This document shows positions 1 through 8,264 of a DNA stretch of 64,000 nucleotides, piece by piece. The stretch is from positions 868,001 through 932,000 of the forward strand of contig NZ_JAFMTB010000001.1 in the NCBI RefSeq assembly GCF_017916475.1. Reading direction: 5' to 3'. Below the pieces are notes generated by a model. The model was not told the DNA's origin. It ran no database searches and saw only the letters and a program-made list of their open reading frames with translations. Position 1 is the stretch's first letter. Each line of letters starts with the position of its first letter. The DNA comes from Patulibacter sp. SYSU D01012 (lineage in GTDB: Bacteria > Actinomycetota > Thermoleophilia > Solirubrobacterales > Solirubrobacteraceae). The position numbers and the translations under genes are program-made.

Positions 1-1
1 G

Positions 2-76
2 GCCGACGGCACGTGGCTGCGGGTGCTGGACCAGCCGGAGTTCGTCCGGCCGGACGGCGGACCGGCCCGCGCCTAG
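2..76 (+). CDS. C-terminal end of an unidentified protein (partial)
   Basis: Only the last 24 codons and a TAG stop are inside the window; the gene begins before base 1. The visible tail contains the stretch DGTWLRVLDQPEFV followed by a short Gly/Pro/Ala-rich end. The frame is open and the codons are GC-rich in the third position, as in the neighbours. The next gene is convergent and ends only 18 bases downstream. Too little is visible to assign a family. Confidence 0.6.
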   Translation, partial: ADGTWLRVLDQPEFVRPDGGPARA

Positions 77-94
77 GCGCGGGCCGGCGGGCCG

Positions 95-793
95 CTACTC
101 GGCGTCGGCGGCGCCCGTCTCGCGCACCCCGTCCTTGGACGACACCGTCGCGATGGCCGCGGCGATCTCGTCCGGGCCGCCGACCACCTCGAACGTGCAG
201 TGGACGGTCGACGGGTCGTCGAGCACGGCGAGCAGCGTGGCGGCGACGTCGGCGCGCGGGATCGGCCCGCGGTCGACCTGGCGGGCGGCGTGGATGCGGC
301 CGTGGCCGTCCTCGTCGGTCAGCATCCCGGGCCGCACGATCGTGTAGTGCAGGCCGCTCTCGCGCACGTCCTGGTCGGCCTGCGCCTTGGCCTTGTGGTA
401 CTCGACGTAGACCTCGTCGTCGGTGCGCGGCGGCCCGTCCAGGCCCATCGCGGAGACGACGACGATGCGGTCGATCCCCGCGTGCCGGCAGGCGTCGACG
501 GTCTTCACCGCCGCCCCGTGGTCCACGGTCCACTTGCGCTCCTTGCCGCTGCCCGGGCCGGCCCCCGCGGCGAAGACGGCCGCGCTCGCGCCGCGGAACG
601 CGCCGGCGAGCGACTCGCCCGTCGTCTCCTCGGCCTCCAGGTCCGCGACGACGGGCTCGATGCCGTCCGCGCGCAGGTCGTCCGCGTGGTCCGGGTTGCG
701 GATGATGCCGCGGGCGGTGTCGCCCCGCTGGGCGAGCAGCCGCCCCAGGTGGCGGGCGATCTTCCCGTGGCCTCCGACGATCACGACGTCCAT
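95..793 (-). CDS. NAD(P)H-binding Rossmann-fold protein (atypical SDR)
   Basis: A 232-residue protein of the NAD(P)-binding atypical SDR type (NmrA/YwnB-like). The nucleotide-binding signature GGHGKIARHLG lies at about residues 7-17, right after the first beta strand MDVVIV. A YVEYHKAKA segment near residue 128 is in the place of the SDR Tyr/Lys motif, and a TIVRPGMLTDE segment follows, typical of this group. The start is set at the ATG at 793 because the fold begins there; the open frame upstream reads as low-complexity sequence. A TAGCGT hexamer 7 nt upstream and no Shine-Dalgarno point to a leaderless start. The substrate cannot be inferred. Confidence 0.85.
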   Translation of the reverse strand: MDVVIVGGHGKIARHLGRLLAQRGDTARGIIRNPDHADDLRADGIEPVVADLEAEETTGESLAGAFRGASAAVFAAGAGPGSGKERKWTVDHGAAVKTVDACRHAGIDRIVVVSAMGLDGPPRTDDEVYVEYHKAKAQADQDVRESGLHYTIVRPGMLTDEDGHGRIHAARQVDRGPIPRADVAATLLAVLDDPSTVHCTFEVVGGPDEIAAAIATVSSKDGVRETGAADAE

Positions 794-800
794 GCGATCG

Positions 801-806
801 ACGCTA
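801..806 (-). promoter_or_regulatory. -10-like hexamer TAGCGT, leaderless-type
   Basis: On the minus strand TAGCGT lies 7 nt upstream of the ATG at 793, which would place the transcription start on the start codon. No clear -35 element was seen. Confidence 0.5.
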
Positions 807-930
807 ACGCACGCCGTCCGGCGCCCCGAGGGCACGGGGGATGCGGTCGCCCGCCCCGGGGGATCGTCGGGGACGGGCCCGGGGGGATTCCCCATGGTGG
901 GACCGTCCGGTGCCGCGCAGACTGCTGCCC

Positions 931-1188
931 ATGCTCTCCGCGCTGCCGCTCCGCCGCCCCGCACCCGCTCCCGGCGCCGGCCTGGCGGCGCTGCTCGGCG
1001 CCCCGCGCCCGTGCGGGCCGGTGCCCCGGGACCGCGCGGCGCGGCGCGCCGTCGGGGGCGTCCGCCCCGTCGTCCGCCCCGGCGCGCCGCGCCAGACGGG
1101 GGCGCTGCCGCCGGGCGCCGCGGGGCGCGCCGCCGCCGTGTGGGCCGCGGCCGGCGTCCCGGCCGCCGACGCCGCGCCGCCCGCGTGA
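931..1188 (+). CDS. Small hypothetical protein
   Basis: A possible 85-residue protein rich in Ala, Pro, Arg and Gly, starting MLSALPLRRPAP. It is the only plausible gene in the 440-base gap between the NAD(P)-binding protein and the SDR. A CAGACT hexamer (a weak NANNNT match) lies 7 nt before the ATG, the same spacing as at other likely leaderless starts here. Composition is extreme and no domain or signal peptide is recognisable, so it may be a chance frame in GC-rich DNA. Confidence 0.3.
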   Translation: MLSALPLRRPAPAPGAGLAALLGAPRPCGPVPRDRAARRAVGGVRPVVRPGAPRQTGALPPGAAGRAAAVWAAAGVPAADAAPPA

Positions 1189-1233
1189 CCCCCGCGCGTT
1201 TGGCCCGATCCGGCCGAGGGCACCGGCCGGCGC

Positions 1234-2070
1234 ATGAGCACGGGTCACACGTCGCACGGGATCGCGGAGCAGGCGGCGGGGGCGCCGCGACCGCTCGCGG
1301 TCGTCACCGGCGCGTCGTCGGGCATCGGCCTCGAGCTGGCGCGGGTGCTGGCGCGCGAGCGGTTCGACCTGGTCGTCGCGGCGGAGGACGAGCGGATCGA
1401 GGCGATCGCGCAGGACCTGCAGCGCCTGGGCACCCACGCCCGCGCCGTCCAGGTCGACCTGGCGACCGTCGCCGGCTGCGAGCGGCTGGTGGACGAGGTC
1501 CGCGGCCTGGGCCGGCCCGTCGACGCGCTGGTGCTGAACGCCGGGGTCGGCGTGGGCGGCGAGTTCGCGCGCGACAACGAGCTGCAGGACCACCTGCGGC
1601 TGGTCGACCTGAACGTGCGCCACCCCGTGCACGTCGCGCGCGAGCTGCTGCCCGACATGGTGCAGCGGGGCGCCGGCCGGATCCTCTTCACCTCGTCGAT
1701 CGCCGCCGCGGCCCCGGGCCCGTACCAGGCCACCTACGCCGCGTCGAAGGCGTTCGTCCACTTCTTCGCGGAGGGCATCCGCGTCGAGCTGCAGGACTCC
1801 GGCGTCACCGTGACGGCGCTGCAGCCCGGGCCGACGGACACGGCGTTCTTCGCCCGCGCGGGCATGGAGGACACGAAGCTGGCCCAGGGCCGGAAGGACG
1901 ATCCCGCGCAGGTGGCGCGCGAGGGCTTCGACGCGATGATGCGCGGCGACGACCACGTCGTCGCGGGCGCGCCGCAGAACACGGCCCAGGCGCTCGGCGG
2001 CAAGCTGCTGCCCGAGACGCTGACCGCGCGGATGCAGGCGCGGCAGACGAAGCCCGGGTCCGGGGAGTGA
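1234..2070 (+). CDS. Short-chain dehydrogenase/reductase
   Basis: A 278-residue classical SDR. The cofactor motif TGASSGIG is at about residues 25-32, the LNAGVG motif (NNAG equivalent) near residue 100, and the catalytic YAASK with upstream serine (TSSIA) near residues 150-170. The order and spacing fit the classical family, with an N-terminal extension of about 20 residues rich in Gly and Ala. These enzymes reduce or oxidise alcohol/carbonyl groups using NAD(P)H in the cytoplasm; the substrate is unknown. The ATG at 1234 is the only start before the fold; no convincing ribosome-binding site was seen. Confidence 0.9.
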   Translation: MSTGHTSHGIAEQAAGAPRPLAVVTGASSGIGLELARVLARERFDLVVAAEDERIEAIAQDLQRLGTHARAVQVDLATVAGCERLVDEVRGLGRPVDALVLNAGVGVGGEFARDNELQDHLRLVDLNVRHPVHVARELLPDMVQRGAGRILFTSSIAAAAPGPYQATYAASKAFVHFFAEGIRVELQDSGVTVTALQPGPTDTAFFARAGMEDTKLAQGRKDDPAQVAREGFDAMMRGDDHVVAGAPQNTAQALGGKLLPETLTARMQARQTKPGSGE

Positions 2071-2147
2071 CCGGCACGCGGACGGTTGGCGCCGCCGGAG
2101 CCGGGTAGCGGCACGGCACACCCCGAACGCGAGAGGCGATCGAACCC

Positions 2148-2501
2148 GTGATCAGCAAGATCGAGACCGTGTGGCTCCCCGTCGACGACATGGACCGTGC
2201 CGTCGGCTTCTACCGCGACACCCTGGGCCTGGAGGTCGTCGACCACGAGGGCAAGTGGGCCGAGGTGACGGCCGGCGACCAGCGCATCGGCCTGAACGCC
2301 GGCAAGGACGAGACCCCGGCCGGCAGCGGCGGCGCGGTCATCGCCTTCGGCGTCGACGGCGCCATCGAGGACGCCGTCGCGCAGCTGCGCGACAAGGGCG
2401 TCGCCTTCTCGGGCGACCTGTCCGACCACCCGTGGGGCAAGATCGCCCCGTTCAAGGACTCCGAGGGCAACGACCTGCAGCTCTACGCCCCGCCGGCGTA
2501 G
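2148..2501 (+). CDS. VOC-family (glyoxalase/bleomycin-resistance fold) protein
   Basis: A 117-residue single-domain VOC protein. It begins ISKIETVWLPVDDMDRAVGFY, the usual first beta-alpha-beta of the fold, includes YRDTLGLEV, and ends with DSEGNDLQLYAPP, the common C-terminal metal-ligand segment (Glu in DSEGN). Members bind a metal and act as lyases, dioxygenases or binding proteins; the activity here is not known. The start is a GTG at 2148 with a purine-rich GAGAGG about 10 nt upstream. It lies 77 bases after the SDR gene on the same strand and may be co-transcribed. Confidence 0.88.
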   Translation: MISKIETVWLPVDDMDRAVGFYRDTLGLEVVDHEGKWAEVTAGDQRIGLNAGKDETPAGSGGAVIAFGVDGAIEDAVAQLRDKGVAFSGDLSDHPWGKIAPFKDSEGNDLQLYAPPA

Positions 2502-2548
2502 GGGCGGCGCGGCGGACGACGGGCGGCCGGCGCGGCCCGTCCGTCCGC

Positions 2549-3808
2549 CTAGCCCGCGGCGCCCGCGGCCGCGTCCCCGGCCGCGGGCGCCTTCCGGCGC
2601 AGCCCCCGCACCGCGGGGCTCGCCAGCACCAGCAGCGCGATCGGGATCGCCACGACGGTCTGGATCGCCAGCAGCTCGTGCAGGCCGATCAGGTCCGACA
2701 GCGGCCCCGCCACCGTCAGGCCGACGGGCATCAGCCCGACCGTGACGAGGTAGTCGTACGACGACACCCGCGACAGCGAGGCCTCGGGGATGTGCTCCTG
2801 CAGGCTCAGCTCCCACAGCGTGTAGCCGATCGACACCGCCGCCCCGGTGACGGCCTCGAGCGCCGCGATCCCCTCGATCGGCAGGCCCGACCCCAGGATC
2901 GCGGCTTGGCACGACGCGACGACGAACGCGACGCCTGCGACGAGCAGCGGGCGGGACGGGCGGAAGCGCAGCACCAGGAGGTCGCCGACGACGGCGCCCA
3001 GGCCGAACGCCACGCTGACGAGCGCCCACGACGACGCCCCGCCGTACTCGGCGTCGGCCAGCACCGGCCCCAGGACGAAGATCGCCGGCAGCACGACGAC
3101 GTGGTAGACGACCATCAGCAGCAGGAAGCCGCGCACCCACCCGCGGCTCCACACCTCGCGGAAGCCGGCGCGCAGCTCGGCCAGGGCGTTCGGCGCCGCC
3201 GGCTCCACGTCGCGCGCCACCGTGCGCGGCCGCAGGAGCGCGAGCGCGGTGCAGCTGACCGCGAACGTGGCGGCGTCGACGGCGAGCGCGCCGCCGGGGC
3301 CCAGCGCGGCGACGAGGACGCCCCCGATCGCCGGCCCCGCGATCTGCCCCGTGGACATCGTGAGCGACCGCAGCGCGTTGGCGTCCTGCAGCAGCTCGGG
3401 CCGGACCAGGCTGGGCATCAGCCCGACCATCGCCGGCTGGAAGAACGCGTCCGCGGTGCCGAAGATCGCCATCAGGACGACGAGGTGCCAGACTTCGGCG
3501 ACGCCCCCGAGCAGCAGCCCCGCCGCGACGAGCTGCACGACCAGCCGCACGACGTCCGATCCGAGCATGAGCCGGTGGCGCGGCAGACGGTCCGCCCACA
3601 CGCCGCCCAGCAGCGCGAAGAGCAGGAACGGGACGGTCAGCGCGGCGGCGACGAGCCCGACGTCGGAGGCGTCGCCGCCGATGTGCAGCGTCGCGAACGG
3701 CAGGGCGATCGTCGTGATGCGGTCGCCCACGACGGACAGCGCCTGGCCGGTGAAGAGCAGGCGGAACTGGGGCTCCTCCCGGAGCACGCGCGGGAACGGG
3801 ACGGACAT
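2549..3808 (-). CDS. MFS transporter (EntS/macrolide-efflux type)
   Basis: A 419-residue major facilitator with about twelve hydrophobic segments, starting PRVLREEPQFRLLFTGQALSVVGD, the N-terminal pattern of the MFS_3/EntS-like exporters. The loop WADRLPRHRLML between helices 2 and 3 matches the MFS signature region. The C-terminal 20 residues are a cytoplasmic Ala/Gly-rich tail. It probably exports a small molecule across the cytoplasmic membrane. It converges with the VOC gene and lies about 50 bases downstream of the DUF4259 gene on the same strand, so the two may share a transcript. Confidence 0.9.
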   Translation of the reverse strand: MSVPFPRVLREEPQFRLLFTGQALSVVGDRITTIALPFATLHIGGDASDVGLVAAALTVPFLLFALLGGVWADRLPRHRLMLGSDVVRLVVQLVAAGLLLGGVAEVWHLVVLMAIFGTADAFFQPAMVGLMPSLVRPELLQDANALRSLTMSTGQIAGPAIGGVLVAALGPGGALAVDAATFAVSCTALALLRPRTVARDVEPAAPNALAELRAGFREVWSRGWVRGFLLLMVVYHVVVLPAIFVLGPVLADAEYGGASSWALVSVAFGLGAVVGDLLVLRFRPSRPLLVAGVAFVVASCQAAILGSGLPIEGIAALEAVTGAAVSIGYTLWELSLQEHIPEASLSRVSSYDYLVTVGLMPVGLTVAGPLSDLIGLHELLAIQTVVAIPIALLVLASPAVRGLRRKAPAAGDAAAGAAG

Positions 3809-3856
3809 CGGGACGACGGCATGATGCCGCCTGCGCCGGCCGCGCGCGCGGCGGGG

Positions 3857-4369
3857 TCAGTCGCCGTGACCCGGGACGCGCTGCAGGCGCTCGCGGACGT
3901 CCATCACGGCCAGCAGCCAGCCGATGTCGCCCGACCGCCCGTCGTCGGCGTCCGCCTCGGCCCACAGCTGCGCGAGCTCGCTGCGTCCGGCGTCGACGAC
4001 GACCGGCAGCGCGCGGAGCGCCAGCGGCACCTGGTCCACGAGTTCGGGCAGGTCCGCCGTCAGGCGCACGAGCCGCTCGACGTGGTCCTCGCCGGCGCGG
4101 GCGGGCAGCGCCCCGCCGGCCGGGCCGTCGCCCGACGGCGCGCCGTCGGGCGCGGCGGTCCCGTCGGCGACCGGGTGCCCGACCGCGGCGGCGATCGCCT
4201 CGCACGCCGCCAACGCCTCGCACGCGAGCGGCGCGTCGACGAACCCGCGCTCCTCCACGACGGCCTCGAGCGCGGCCGTCACCATCGCGACGGTCGGCTC
4301 CTCCTCGAAGTCCGCGAGCCAGTCGGCGGCGTCGTCGTTCTCGAGGTGGCCGGGGCCCCACGCGCCCAT
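3857..4369 (-). CDS. DUF4259-domain protein
   Basis: A 170-residue protein whose start MGAWGPGHLENDDAADWL is the hallmark of DUF4259 (MGxWG..FxNDxAxDW). The rest is a predicted all-helical domain with Ala-rich helices, including EALAACEAIAAAVG. Function is unknown for the family; members are small soluble proteins. A TACAGT hexamer lies 7 nt upstream of the ATG. Downstream is the MFS gene on the same strand. Confidence 0.85.
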   Translation of the reverse strand: MGAWGPGHLENDDAADWLADFEEEPTVAMVTAALEAVVEERGFVDAPLACEALAACEAIAAAVGHPVADGTAAPDGAPSGDGPAGGALPARAGEDHVERLVRLTADLPELVDQVPLALRALPVVVDAGRSELAQLWAEADADDGRSGDIGWLLAVMDVRERLQRVPGHGD

Positions 4370-4376
4370 GGCCGGG

Positions 4377-4382
4377 ACTGTA
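4377..4382 (-). promoter_or_regulatory. -10-like hexamer TACAGT, leaderless-type
   Basis: TACAGT on the minus strand ends 7 nt before the ATG at 4369 of the DUF4259 gene; no Shine-Dalgarno lies in between. Confidence 0.5.
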
Positions 4383-4418
4383 GCCGCGTGGCGCGTGGGG
4401 TCAAGGGGCAGCGGCCGC

Positions 4419-5270
4419 TCAGCGCACCAGCCGGCGGTCCAGCAGCGCCGCCAGGCGCGGAGCCTGCGCCGGCAGCAGGCGGACGAGCAGGTCGACCGCC
4501 TTCGCGTCGCTGCCCACCCGCACGCGCGGGCGGTTCTTCTCCACGCCGTCCAGGACGATCCGCGCCGCGTCGTCGGCCGGCAGCTTCAGCAGCTTCTCGT
4601 TGTACAGCTTCGCGCGCGCCTGCTCGGCGGCGGTGGGCTCGCGGCCCTCGCGCTCGGTGCCGTGGCGCAGGGCGTTCGTGGCGATGTCGGTGCGCACGCC
4701 GCCGGGGTGCACGACGGTCACGCGCACCGGCTTGCGGTCGCGGAGCATCTCGCTGCGCACCGTCTCGGTGAACCCGCGGACCGCGAACTTCGCGGTGCAG
4801 TACGACCCGAGCTGCGGCTGGGCCAGGTAGCCGTTCAGGCTGGAGACGTTGATCAGGTGGCCGTCGCCGGACGCCACCAGGTGCGGCAGGAACTCGAGCG
4901 TGCCGTGGACGACGCCCCACAGGTTGATCGCGAGGACGCGCTCGTAGTCCTCGTAGTCGGCGTCGAGCGTCGTCCGCGACCCGCCCGCCACGCCGGCGTT
5001 GTTGTACAGCTGGTGCACGACGCCGAAGTGCGCGGCGACGTCGCGCGCGTACGCGGCCACGGCGGCGCGGTCGGCGACGTCCAGGCGCGCGGCGTGGATC
5101 TCGGCGCCCCGGCCGCGCAGCTCGCCCGCGACGCGCTCCAGGTTCGGCTCGACGACGTCCGAGATCGCGACCGCGCGGGCGCCGCGGGCCACGAGCGCGT
5201 GCGCCAGGGCCCGGCCGATGCCCGAGCCGGCGCCGGTGACGACGCAGACCTTGCCGCGGAGCGCGCTCAC
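4419..5270 (-). CDS. Short-chain dehydrogenase, coupled to a monooxygenase
   Basis: A 283-residue SDR. TGAGSGIG is at about residues 12-19, NNAG near residue 90 and YCTAK at about residues 155-159. The C-terminal third carries an Arg/Lys-rich segment typical of the longer SDRs found next to Baeyer-Villiger-type monooxygenases. The GTG start at 5270 overlaps the TGA stop of the upstream monooxygenase gene by four bases (GTGA), so translation is probably coupled. The pair resembles actinobacterial gene sets in which a flavin monooxygenase and an SDR act on the same ketone/alcohol. The substrate is not known. Confidence 0.9.
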   Translation of the reverse strand: MSALRGKVCVVTGAGSGIGRALAHALVARGARAVAISDVVEPNLERVAGELRGRGAEIHAARLDVADRAAVAAYARDVAAHFGVVHQLYNNAGVAGGSRTTLDADYEDYERVLAINLWGVVHGTLEFLPHLVASGDGHLINVSSLNGYLAQPQLGSYCTAKFAVRGFTETVRSEMLRDRKPVRVTVVHPGGVRTDIATNALRHGTEREGREPTAAEQARAKLYNEKLLKLPADDAARIVLDGVEKNRPRVRVGSDAKAVDLLVRLLPAQAPRLAALLDRRLVR

Positions 5271-6805
5271 GCGCGGACCTCGGCGGCCGGCGAGGCGGGC
5301 GCCGCGGCGGCGCCGGCGGCGAAGAACCGCATCGGCGCGTCGGCGACCGGGCCGCGGCGCAGGTAGCGGGCGTCCTTGAAGTAGTCCATCGCCAGGAACC
5401 ACGGCTCCTGCGTCCCCTGCTTCGGCAGGCGGTCCAGGGCGCGCACGACGTACCCGGCCTGGAAGTCGAGGAAGGGCCGCAGCTCCATCTCCTCGTCCGG
5501 CACCTCGGGCACCGCGGCGTCGTCGCCCTGCGCCGCGGTGTGCGCCATCAGCCGGCACAGGTACTCCGCGACCAGGTCGACCTTCAGCGTCCACGACGAG
5601 TTCGTGTAGCCGATGGCGAAGACGAAGTTCGGGACGCCCGAGAGCATGCAGCCCTTGTAGGCGACGGTGTCGGGCAGGTGCACCTCGCGGCTGTCGACGA
5701 CCGTCTCGATGCCGCCGAAGGTCAGGACGTCCAGGCCGGTGGCGGTGATGAGGACGTCCGCGGGCAGCTCCTTCCCGGAGCGCAGCCGCACGCCCGTCTC
5801 CGTCACCCGGTCGATGTGGTCCGTCACCACGGACGCCTTGCCCGACCGCAGGACGCGGAACAGGTCGGCGTTGGGCACGGCGCACAGGCGCTGGTCCCAC
5901 GGGTCGTACTTCGGGTTGAAGTGCACGTCCACGTCGACGCCCGAGCCCTCGAGCTGCTTGGCGTTGACCCAGCGGATGAGCTTGCGCGACGCCTGCGGGA
6001 AGCGCTGCGCGAAGGCGTAGATCCCGCGCTGCTTGAGGATGTTCTTCCAGCGCGCGGCCGCGTAGCCGCGCTTCTCGCCGAGCAGGCGCTGCAGCCGGTT
6101 GGCCACGGCGTCCTGCTCCGGCACGGGCAGGACGTACGTGGGCGAGCGCTGGAGCATCGTCACGTGCGCGGCGCGGTCCGTCATCGCCGGGACGAGCGTC
6201 ACGGCGGTCGCGCCGGACCCGATCACCACGACGCGCTTGCCGTCGTAGTCCAGGTCCTCGGGCCACAGCTGCGGGTGCACGACGGGGCCGGCGAAGTCGT
6301 CCAGCCCGGGGATGTCGGGCGTGTAGCCCTGGTCGTAGCGGTAGTAGCCGCTGGCGCAGAAGAGCCAGCGCGCCGTGGTGCGGACGGTCTCGCCCGTGGC
6401 GGGACGCACGGCGTCGACGGTCCACAGCGCGGTGGCGCTCGACCACTCCGCGCGGACGACGCGCAGGCCGTAGCGGATGTGGCGGTCGATGCCGTACTGC
6501 GCGGCGGTGTCGCGGATGTACCGCAGGATCGACGGCCCGTCGGCGATCGCCTTCTCGCCCGTCCAGGGCCGGAACGCGAAGCCGAAGGTGTGCAGGTCGG
6601 AGTCCGAGCGGATGCCGGGGTAGCGGAACAGGTCCCAGGTGCCGCCGAGGTCCTCGCGGGCCTCGAGGATCGCGTAGGAGCGGCCGGGCAGCTTGTCCTG
6701 CACGTGGTAGGCGGCGCCGATGCCGGACACGCCGGCGCCGACGATGAGCACGTCGACGTGCGTGGTGTCGGTCTCGGGAACGGGCGGGGCGGAGGTGGGC
6801 GGCAT
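5267..6805 (-). CDS. Flavin-containing / Baeyer-Villiger-type monooxygenase
   Basis: A 512-residue FAD- and NADPH-dependent monooxygenase. The FAD-binding GAGVSG is at residues 23-28, a second dinucleotide motif GSGATA near residue 190, and between them FAGPVVHPQLWPED, which matches the FxGxxxHxxxW/P fingerprint of this class. Such enzymes insert oxygen into ketones or oxidise S/N atoms. The ATG at 6805 is chosen because the FAD fold begins about 18 residues in, and the frame upstream reads as low-complexity Arg-rich sequence. The SDR gene follows with a four-base overlap. A PucR-type regulator is divergent 180 bases away and may control the pair. Confidence 0.92.
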   Translation of the reverse strand: MPPTSAPPVPETDTTHVDVLIVGAGVSGIGAAYHVQDKLPGRSYAILEAREDLGGTWDLFRYPGIRSDSDLHTFGFAFRPWTGEKAIADGPSILRYIRDTAAQYGIDRHIRYGLRVVRAEWSSATALWTVDAVRPATGETVRTTARWLFCASGYYRYDQGYTPDIPGLDDFAGPVVHPQLWPEDLDYDGKRVVVIGSGATAVTLVPAMTDRAAHVTMLQRSPTYVLPVPEQDAVANRLQRLLGEKRGYAAARWKNILKQRGIYAFAQRFPQASRKLIRWVNAKQLEGSGVDVDVHFNPKYDPWDQRLCAVPNADLFRVLRSGKASVVTDHIDRVTETGVRLRSGKELPADVLITATGLDVLTFGGIETVVDSREVHLPDTVAYKGCMLSGVPNFVFAIGYTNSSWTLKVDLVAEYLCRLMAHTAAQGDDAAVPEVPDEEMELRPFLDFQAGYVVRALDRLPKQGTQEPWFLAMDYFKDARYLRRGPVADAPMRFFAAGAAAAPASPAAEVRA

Positions 6806-6972
6806 GGCGATCACGGTCGTGGACGGTCTCGGTGACGATCCTCCGATCGGGGCGGTCCGCCAAGGGCGCGGCCGCCAGCGTTCGCGCCCGGAATGGGCAG
6901 AGTGCACAGCGTCGGCGGGTCGCCGGGGGACGGTCGCGGCGCGTACGGGTGCATCTGCACTGCCGGCCGGGG

Positions 6973-6978
6973 TAGGCT
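6973..6978 (+). promoter_or_regulatory. -10-like hexamer TAGGCT, leaderless-type
   Basis: TAGGCT lies 6 nt upstream of the GTG at 6985 of the PucR-type regulator, inside the divergent region it shares with the monooxygenase gene. Confidence 0.45.
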
Positions 6979-6984
6979 GCGCCG

Positions 6985-8208
6985 GTGTCCACGCCCGCCG
7001 CGTCCGACCGCGCCCTCGCGCTGCTGCGCGAGGGCGCGGAGCGGATCCTCACGTCGGCGACCGAGGAGATGTTCGCGCGCGTCGACGACGCGAGCCTGGC
7101 CGAGCACGACGTCGCCGTGGCCGAGGACCCCGTCCTGCTCGCGACGTTCCGCCGGGCCAACCGCGAGACGATCGTCCACTGGGCCGCGGCGAACGTGCGC
7201 GATCCCGGGGCGCCGGTGCCGGCGCACACGGGGCCCGAGGCCATGACGCTGGCGCGCGACCTGGTGCGCCGCGGCCTCGACGGCCGCGCCCTCGAGCCGT
7301 ACCGCGCCGGCCAGAACGCCGCCTGGCAGGCGTGGATGGAGATGGCGTTCTCGCTCACGGACGACGCCGCGGTGCTGCACGAGCTGCTCGCCGTCTCGGC
7401 GCGCTCGATCTTCGCGTTCGTCGACGCGACGATGGCGGCGACGTACGAGCGGATCGCCCGCGAGCGCGCCGACCTGACGCGCGGGACGAGCGCCGAGCGC
7501 CTGGAGATGGCCACGCTCGTGCTCGAGGGCGCCCCCGTCGACCCGGCGCGGGCGTCGCGGCGGCTGGCCTACGAGCTGGAGGGCACGCACGTCGCGGCGA
7601 TCGCGTGGAGCGACGCGTCGGGCGCCCCGGCCGGCGCCCTCGCGCAGGCGGCGCAGGCCCTCGCCGACGCGGTCGGGGCGGCGCGGCCGCTCGCGGTGTC
7701 GTCGAGCAGCGCCGCCACGTGGGTCTGGGCGGCCGCGCGGCACGACCCGGACCCCGCCGCGCTCGAGGCCGCGCTGGCCGGCACCCCGGGCGTGCGGCTG
7801 GCGCTGGGCGAGCGCGGCCCGGGCGTGGAGGGCTTCCGCCGCAGCCACCGACAGGCGCTCGTGGCGCAGCGGCTCGTGGCACGACTGGGCTCGGCGGCGC
7901 GCGTGGTGCGCCACCGCGACGTCGAGGTCGTCGCGCTGGTCACGCACGACGAGGACGCCGCGGACGCGCTCGTCGCCGGCGCGCTGGGCGAGCTGGCCGG
8001 CGCGGCGGCGTCGCTGCGCGAGACGCTCCGCACGTACCTGCGGCACGGCTGGAACGCCACCCGCACGGCGGAGGCGCTCTTCGCGCACCGCAACACCGTC
8101 GTCGGCCGGATCGCTCGGGCCGAGGCGCTGCTGCCTCGGCCGCTCCGGGAGTCCGCGCTCGAGGTCGCCGTGGCGCTCGAGGTGCTCCGCTGGCGTGGGG
8201 AGGGCTGA
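6985..8208 (+). CDS. PucR/CdaR-type helix-turn-helix regulator
   Basis: A 407-residue regulator. The C-terminal stretch ETLRTYLRHGWNATRTAE, followed by LFAHRNTVVGRIARAE, is the HTH_30 domain of the PucR/CdaR family. The N-terminal half is helical and contains a possible ligand-sensing region, with a GGDEF-like vestigial middle segment as is usual in this family. The start is a GTG at 6985 with a TAGGCT hexamer 6 nt upstream. Its divergent position suggests it controls the monooxygenase-SDR operon and perhaps itself. No operator could be picked out with confidence in the 180-base intergenic region. Confidence 0.85.
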   Translation: MSTPAASDRALALLREGAERILTSATEEMFARVDDASLAEHDVAVAEDPVLLATFRRANRETIVHWAAANVRDPGAPVPAHTGPEAMTLARDLVRRGLDGRALEPYRAGQNAAWQAWMEMAFSLTDDAAVLHELLAVSARSIFAFVDATMAATYERIARERADLTRGTSAERLEMATLVLEGAPVDPARASRRLAYELEGTHVAAIAWSDASGAPAGALAQAAQALADAVGAARPLAVSSSSAATWVWAAARHDPDPAALEAALAGTPGVRLALGERGPGVEGFRRSHRQALVAQRLVARLGSAARVVRHRDVEVVALVTHDEDAADALVAGALGELAGAAASLRETLRTYLRHGWNATRTAEALFAHRNTVVGRIARAEALLPRPLRESALEVAVALEVLRWRGEG

Positions 8209-8264
8209 CGCGCCGCGCGGCGGGCGCGGGATTGCTCGTCCCGCGGCGTGGGTACGGATGCCCG